Source: Aliiroseovarius sp. F47248L
GTDB taxonomy: Bacteria; Pseudomonadota; Alphaproteobacteria; Rhodobacterales; Rhodobacteraceae
Assembly (NCBI RefSeq): GCF_023016085.1
Contig: NZ_JALKBF010000001.1
Coordinates: 1,054,001-1,118,000, forward strand
DNA length: 64,000 nt
Direction: 5' to 3'
Shown: one piece after another, positions 61,432 through 64,000 of the stretch
Layout: every line of letters begins with the position of its first letter
Position numbering within the stretch: the first letter of the stretch is position 1
Notes under the pieces: model-generated
Database searches by the model: none
What the model was told of the DNA's origin: nothing
Seen by the model: the letters and a program-made list of their open reading frames with translations, nothing else
Program-made: the position numbers and the translations under genes

Positions 61432-62679
61432 ATGCTTCAGGTCTTGTCGAGCTCTTGGGCGCTGCTTCTTGGTATGATGCTGCTGATGGTGGGCAACGGG
61501 GTGCAGGGCACACTGTTGGGGATCCGGGGCGGGTTGGAGGGGTTTTCCACCTTCCAGTTGTCGATGGTCATGTCCGGCTATTTTGCAGGCTTCCTGTTTG
61601 GATCGCGCATGGCGCCGATCATGATCCGACGGGTGGGGCATGTGCGGGTCTTTGCCGCGCTTGGATCGTTCATCTCGGCGGTGTTGATCCTGTATCCCAC
61701 CTTTACCGACCCGTGGGCCTGGACCGCACTGCGTGTGATCGTGGGCTTTTGTTTCTCGGGCGTCTATGTCACGGCGGAAAGCTGGCTGAACAATGCTGCT
61801 GACAATGAAAACCGTGGCAAAGCCCTTTCGCTTTACATGTTCGTACAGATGGTGGGTATTATCGCTGCGCAAGGCCTTTTGGTGATCGGGGATCCCGGAG
61901 GGTTCATCCTGTTCATCCTGCCATCGGTCCTTGTTTCGATTGCTTTCGCCCCCATTCTTTTGTCGGTGAACCCAACCCCGGCATTTGAGACGACAAAGGG
62001 TCTGAGCTTGCGGGAGCTCTTCCACATCTCGCCTATGGGCTGCGTGGGTTTTATGCTGTTGGGGGGCGTGTTTGCAGCGCAATTCGGTATGGCATCAGTG
62101 TTTGGCCAGCAGGCCGGGCTGACGGTGGGGCAAATCTCAGCATTCGTGTCAGCGCTGTATATTGGCGGGTTGGTTCTGCAATACCCTATTGGATGGATAT
62201 CGGACCGGATGGACCGGCGCGTGCTGATCCTGATTGTAACCGCAATCGCAGCCGTTGCGGCTATGTTGCCGGTCGTGTTCGGCACCCGATACGAGCTTCT
62301 GCTGCTGGCGGCATTCTTCCTTGGTGGGATGACAAACCCACTTTATGCGCTTCTGCTGGCCTACGTGAATGATTTCCTTGAACCCGACGACATGCCTGCA
62401 GCATCCGCCGGCCTGATCTTTATCAACGGGATGGGTGCGATCGCCGGACCCGTGGTCACCGGTTGGGTTATGGGTGTGATGGGGCCGCTGGGGTTCTTTG
62501 GCTACATGGCGCTGTTGCTGGCGGGTTTCCTGATCTATGGCCTGTGGCGTATGACCCAACGGTCCGGCCCGGCACCCAAGGACACGGGAGCCTATATGAC
62601 CATGTCGCCCGCCGCCTCGCCGGTCGCAGTGGATATGGCGCAAGAGGTCTGGGCCGACGAGGCGGAAGAGGACGAGTAG
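61432..62679 (+). CDS. MFS transporter, YcaD-like
   Basis: A 415-residue major facilitator with twelve hydrophobic helices. MVGNGVQGTLLGIRGGLEGF (about 20-39) and GFLFGSRMAPIMIRRVGHVRVFAALG (about 51-76) fit the YcaD/YfkF-like subgroup; the loop 2-3 motif is GSRMAPIMIRR. The tail after residue 375 is hydrophilic and acidic. An AGGAG ribosome site precedes the ATG. The substrate is unknown. Confidence 0.9.
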   Translation: MLQVLSSSWALLLGMMLLMVGNGVQGTLLGIRGGLEGFSTFQLSMVMSGYFAGFLFGSRMAPIMIRRVGHVRVFAALGSFISAVLILYPTFTDPWAWTALRVIVGFCFSGVYVTAESWLNNAADNENRGKALSLYMFVQMVGIIAAQGLLVIGDPGGFILFILPSVLVSIAFAPILLSVNPTPAFETTKGLSLRELFHISPMGCVGFMLLGGVFAAQFGMASVFGQQAGLTVGQISAFVSALYIGGLVLQYPIGWISDRMDRRVLILIVTAIAAVAAMLPVVFGTRYELLLLAAFFLGGMTNPLYALLLAYVNDFLEPDDMPAASAGLIFINGMGAIAGPVVTGWVMGVMGPLGFFGYMALLLAGFLIYGLWRMTQRSGPAPKDTGAYMTMSPAASPVAVDMAQEVWADEAEEDE

Positions 62680-62750
62680 CCCCGAACCTGCGTCCGGCCT
62701 TGCACTGTGCCCCGCACCCGCTAGGGTGAGGGATACAGGAGGCGCAAACC

Positions 62751-63341
62751 ATGTCGGAACCGCAAGAGATCATCACGTTCTGGATCGACGATGTTGGGCC
62801 GAAGGGCTGGTATGAAGCTTCGGACAAATTGGACAACACGATCCGAACACGCTTCATGGCGGATTATGAAGCGGCGCGGGACGGCGAACGCGACCACTGG
62901 CGCGATAGTTCTGAGGGGGCATTGGCGTTCTTGATCCTAACCGACCATTTCCCGCGCAACATGTTTCGCGGCGATGCGCGGTCATTTGCGACTGATCCGG
63001 CGGCACGGGCCTGCGCGGATCTTGCGATCGCGCGCGGGCTGGATATGCAAATACCGCTGCCAGATCGGCAGTTCTTTTATCTGCCCTTCATGCACAGTGA
63101 ATCGATGGACGATCAGGACCGCTGTATCGCTTTGATGGCCGAGCGGATGTCTGACACACCGGGACAAGGCGATACACTTCATGCGCGTGTCCACCGCGCT
63201 ATCATCGAACGCTTTGGACGCTTTCCCTATCGCAATGATGCGTTGGGACGGGAGACCACGCAGGAGGAACGTGATTTTATTGACGATGGCGGATACACCG
63301 CGCTGCGCAAAAGTTTCGAAGCTAAGGAAGGAAAAGCTTGA
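62751..63341 (+). CDS. DUF924 family protein
   Basis: A 196-residue member of DUF924 (TPR-like helical fold). Conserved segments include ITFWIDDVGPKGWYEASDKLD (about 6-26), FLILTDHFPRNMFRGDARSFATDPAAR (about 62-88) and FFYLPFMHSESMDDQDRCIALM (about 105-126), then HRAIIERFGRFPYRNDALGR near 147-166. The function is unknown. AGGAGG lies 9 bases before the ATG. It follows the MFS gene by 71 bases. Confidence 0.92.
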   Translation: MSEPQEIITFWIDDVGPKGWYEASDKLDNTIRTRFMADYEAARDGERDHWRDSSEGALAFLILTDHFPRNMFRGDARSFATDPAARACADLAIARGLDMQIPLPDRQFFYLPFMHSESMDDQDRCIALMAERMSDTPGQGDTLHARVHRAIIERFGRFPYRNDALGRETTQEERDFIDDGGYTALRKSFEAKEGKA

Positions 63342-63447
63342 GCGCCATGAGGGCGCCCATACGACGATCCCCTGAATGTCCCAACTTTGCCGGGTTTCGC
63401 CCAGCGACTAGCGGGTTTTACCTAGCGTCATTGATCCGCTGAAATAA

Positions 63448-63467
63448 ATAGTTTAATGCCAAACTAT
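63448..63467. promoter_or_regulatory. Perfect dyad ATAGTTT-AATGCC-AAACTAT upstream of the dehydrogenase
   Basis: A 7-base inverted repeat with a 6-base spacer, 23 bases before the dihydrolipoyl dehydrogenase ATG. The size and AT-rich arms suit a homodimeric repressor of the MarR or similar type. It lies within the 149-base gap after the DUF924 gene. Confidence 0.45.
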
Positions 63468-63490
63468 CTGGAAGATGAGGAGGAGTCCCC

Positions 63491-64000
63491 ATGACGGGAA
63501 AGGCTTTTGATACGGTTGTGGTCGGTGCGGGACCCGGAGGATACGTGGCGGCAATTCGTGCATCGCAGCTAGGCCAGACTGTTGCCATCGTCGAACGCGA
63601 GCATCTAGGCGGTATCTGTCTGAATTGGGGCTGCATCCCGACCAAGGCGCTGTTGCGCTCGGCTGAGGTTTTTCATCTGATGCACCGCGCCAAGGAATTC
63701 GGCCTATCCGCTGGTAAGATTGATTACGATCTGCCTGCCATCGTGAAGCGCTCGCGCGGCGTTGCGGGCCAGTTGTCAGGTGGCATTGGTCACTTGATGA
63801 AAAAGAACAAAGTGACGGTCTTCATGGGCGAGGCGACGATCCCAGCCAAAGGCAAAGTCTCGGTCAAAACCGACAAGGGAACCAAAGAACTGACCGCCAA
63901 AAATATCGTTTTAGCCACCGGTGCGCGAGCGCGCGAATTGCCGGGGCTCGAGGCGGACGGCGATCTGGTCTGGACCTATAAGCACGCGTTGAACCCACCG
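63491..64000 (+). CDS. lpdA: Dihydrolipoyl dehydrogenase (5' part)
   Basis: The first 170 residues of a dihydrolipoyl dehydrogenase, running off the window end. The FAD loop is VVVGAGPGGYVAAIRASQLG (about 9-28), followed by the redox-active disulfide GGICLNWGCIPTKALL (about 40-55), which is the standard Lpd pattern. NIVLATGARARELPG follows near 141-155. It recycles the lipoyl group of 2-oxo acid dehydrogenase complexes; which complex cannot be told here. AGGAGGAG precedes the ATG. Confidence 0.93.
   Translation, partial: MTGKAFDTVVVGAGPGGYVAAIRASQLGQTVAIVEREHLGGICLNWGCIPTKALLRSAEVFHLMHRAKEFGLSAGKIDYDLPAIVKRSRGVAGQLSGGIGHLMKKNKVTVFMGEATIPAKGKVSVKTDKGTKELTAKNIVLATGARARELPGLEADGDLVWTYKHALNPP

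Overview
The window reads as a chromosomal segment of a marine Rhodobacteraceae (Roseobacter-group) alphaproteobacterium. The grounds are the gene families and their layout: alpha-glucoside Agl cluster, Ugp transporter, carnitine BKACE/dehydrogenase-thioesterase fusion, NnrU, DUF2189, bactofilin with an M23 peptidase, a GGAAC-N17-GTT stress promoter, and the GGATATTT..GCCAGAAGAA intergenic element that I recall from this family. No taxonomic marker is present, so the genus is not determined. I see no tRNA, rRNA, CRISPR array, prophage or insertion sequence.

Layout. 1-2506: end of a polar amino acid ABC importer (ATPase tail, binding protein, two permeases). 2503-6335 (minus): TRAP transporter dctQMP followed by an esterase-like hydrolase. 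6595-7422: decayed PiT-type phosphate permease, directly followed by an intact Na/Pi cotransporter (7438-9270) and a small coiled-coil protein. 9636-14904: LysR regulator divergent from a ugpBAEC sn-glycerol-3-phosphate importer. 14888-28322: a large amino-sugar island. It holds a GH20 hexosaminidase and a GntR/UTRA regulator on the minus strand, divergent from a tightly packed operon of sugar ABC importer, Gfo/Idh oxidoreductase, two different SIS-domain deaminases (NagB-II type and AgaS type), ROK kinase, GatZ/KbaZ-like protein and NagA. 28468-31633: fasciclin protein, PRC-barrel protein with a stress-type promoter, and a SLC13-like anion transporter.

31638-38194 (minus): a carnitine/gamma-butyrobetaine-type pathway (BKACE enzyme, carnitine dehydrogenase-thioesterase fusion, acyl-CoA dehydrogenase, ADP-forming acyl-CoA ligase, enoyl-CoA hydratase), divergent from its GATase1-AraC regulator at 38275. 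39224-39880: NnrU. 39920-49933: alpha-glucoside/glucose module (glucokinase, GH1 beta-glucosidase, LacI regulator on minus; aglEFGAK on plus). 50026-64000: housekeeping genes (prfB, lytic transglycosylase, DUF2189 membrane protein, bactofilin and M23 peptidase, DUF455 ferritin-like protein, Bcp, large AsmA-like protein, queA, MFS transporter, DUF924 protein, and the start of a dihydrolipoyl dehydrogenase).

How it works together. The window is dominated by high-affinity uptake of small organic solutes (amino acids, organic acids, glycerol-3-phosphate, amino sugars, alpha-glucosides, quaternary amines), each paired with cytoplasmic catabolism and a local regulator. Four of the solute-binding-protein genes (dctP, ugpB, amino-sugar binding protein, aglE) are each followed by a stable intercistronic hairpin. 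This probably keeps binding-protein mRNA in excess over downstream genes. The amino-sugar operon is the most interesting unit, because it combines the GlcNAc and GalNAc branches with an orphan GatZ-like protein and an oxidoreductase of unknown role.
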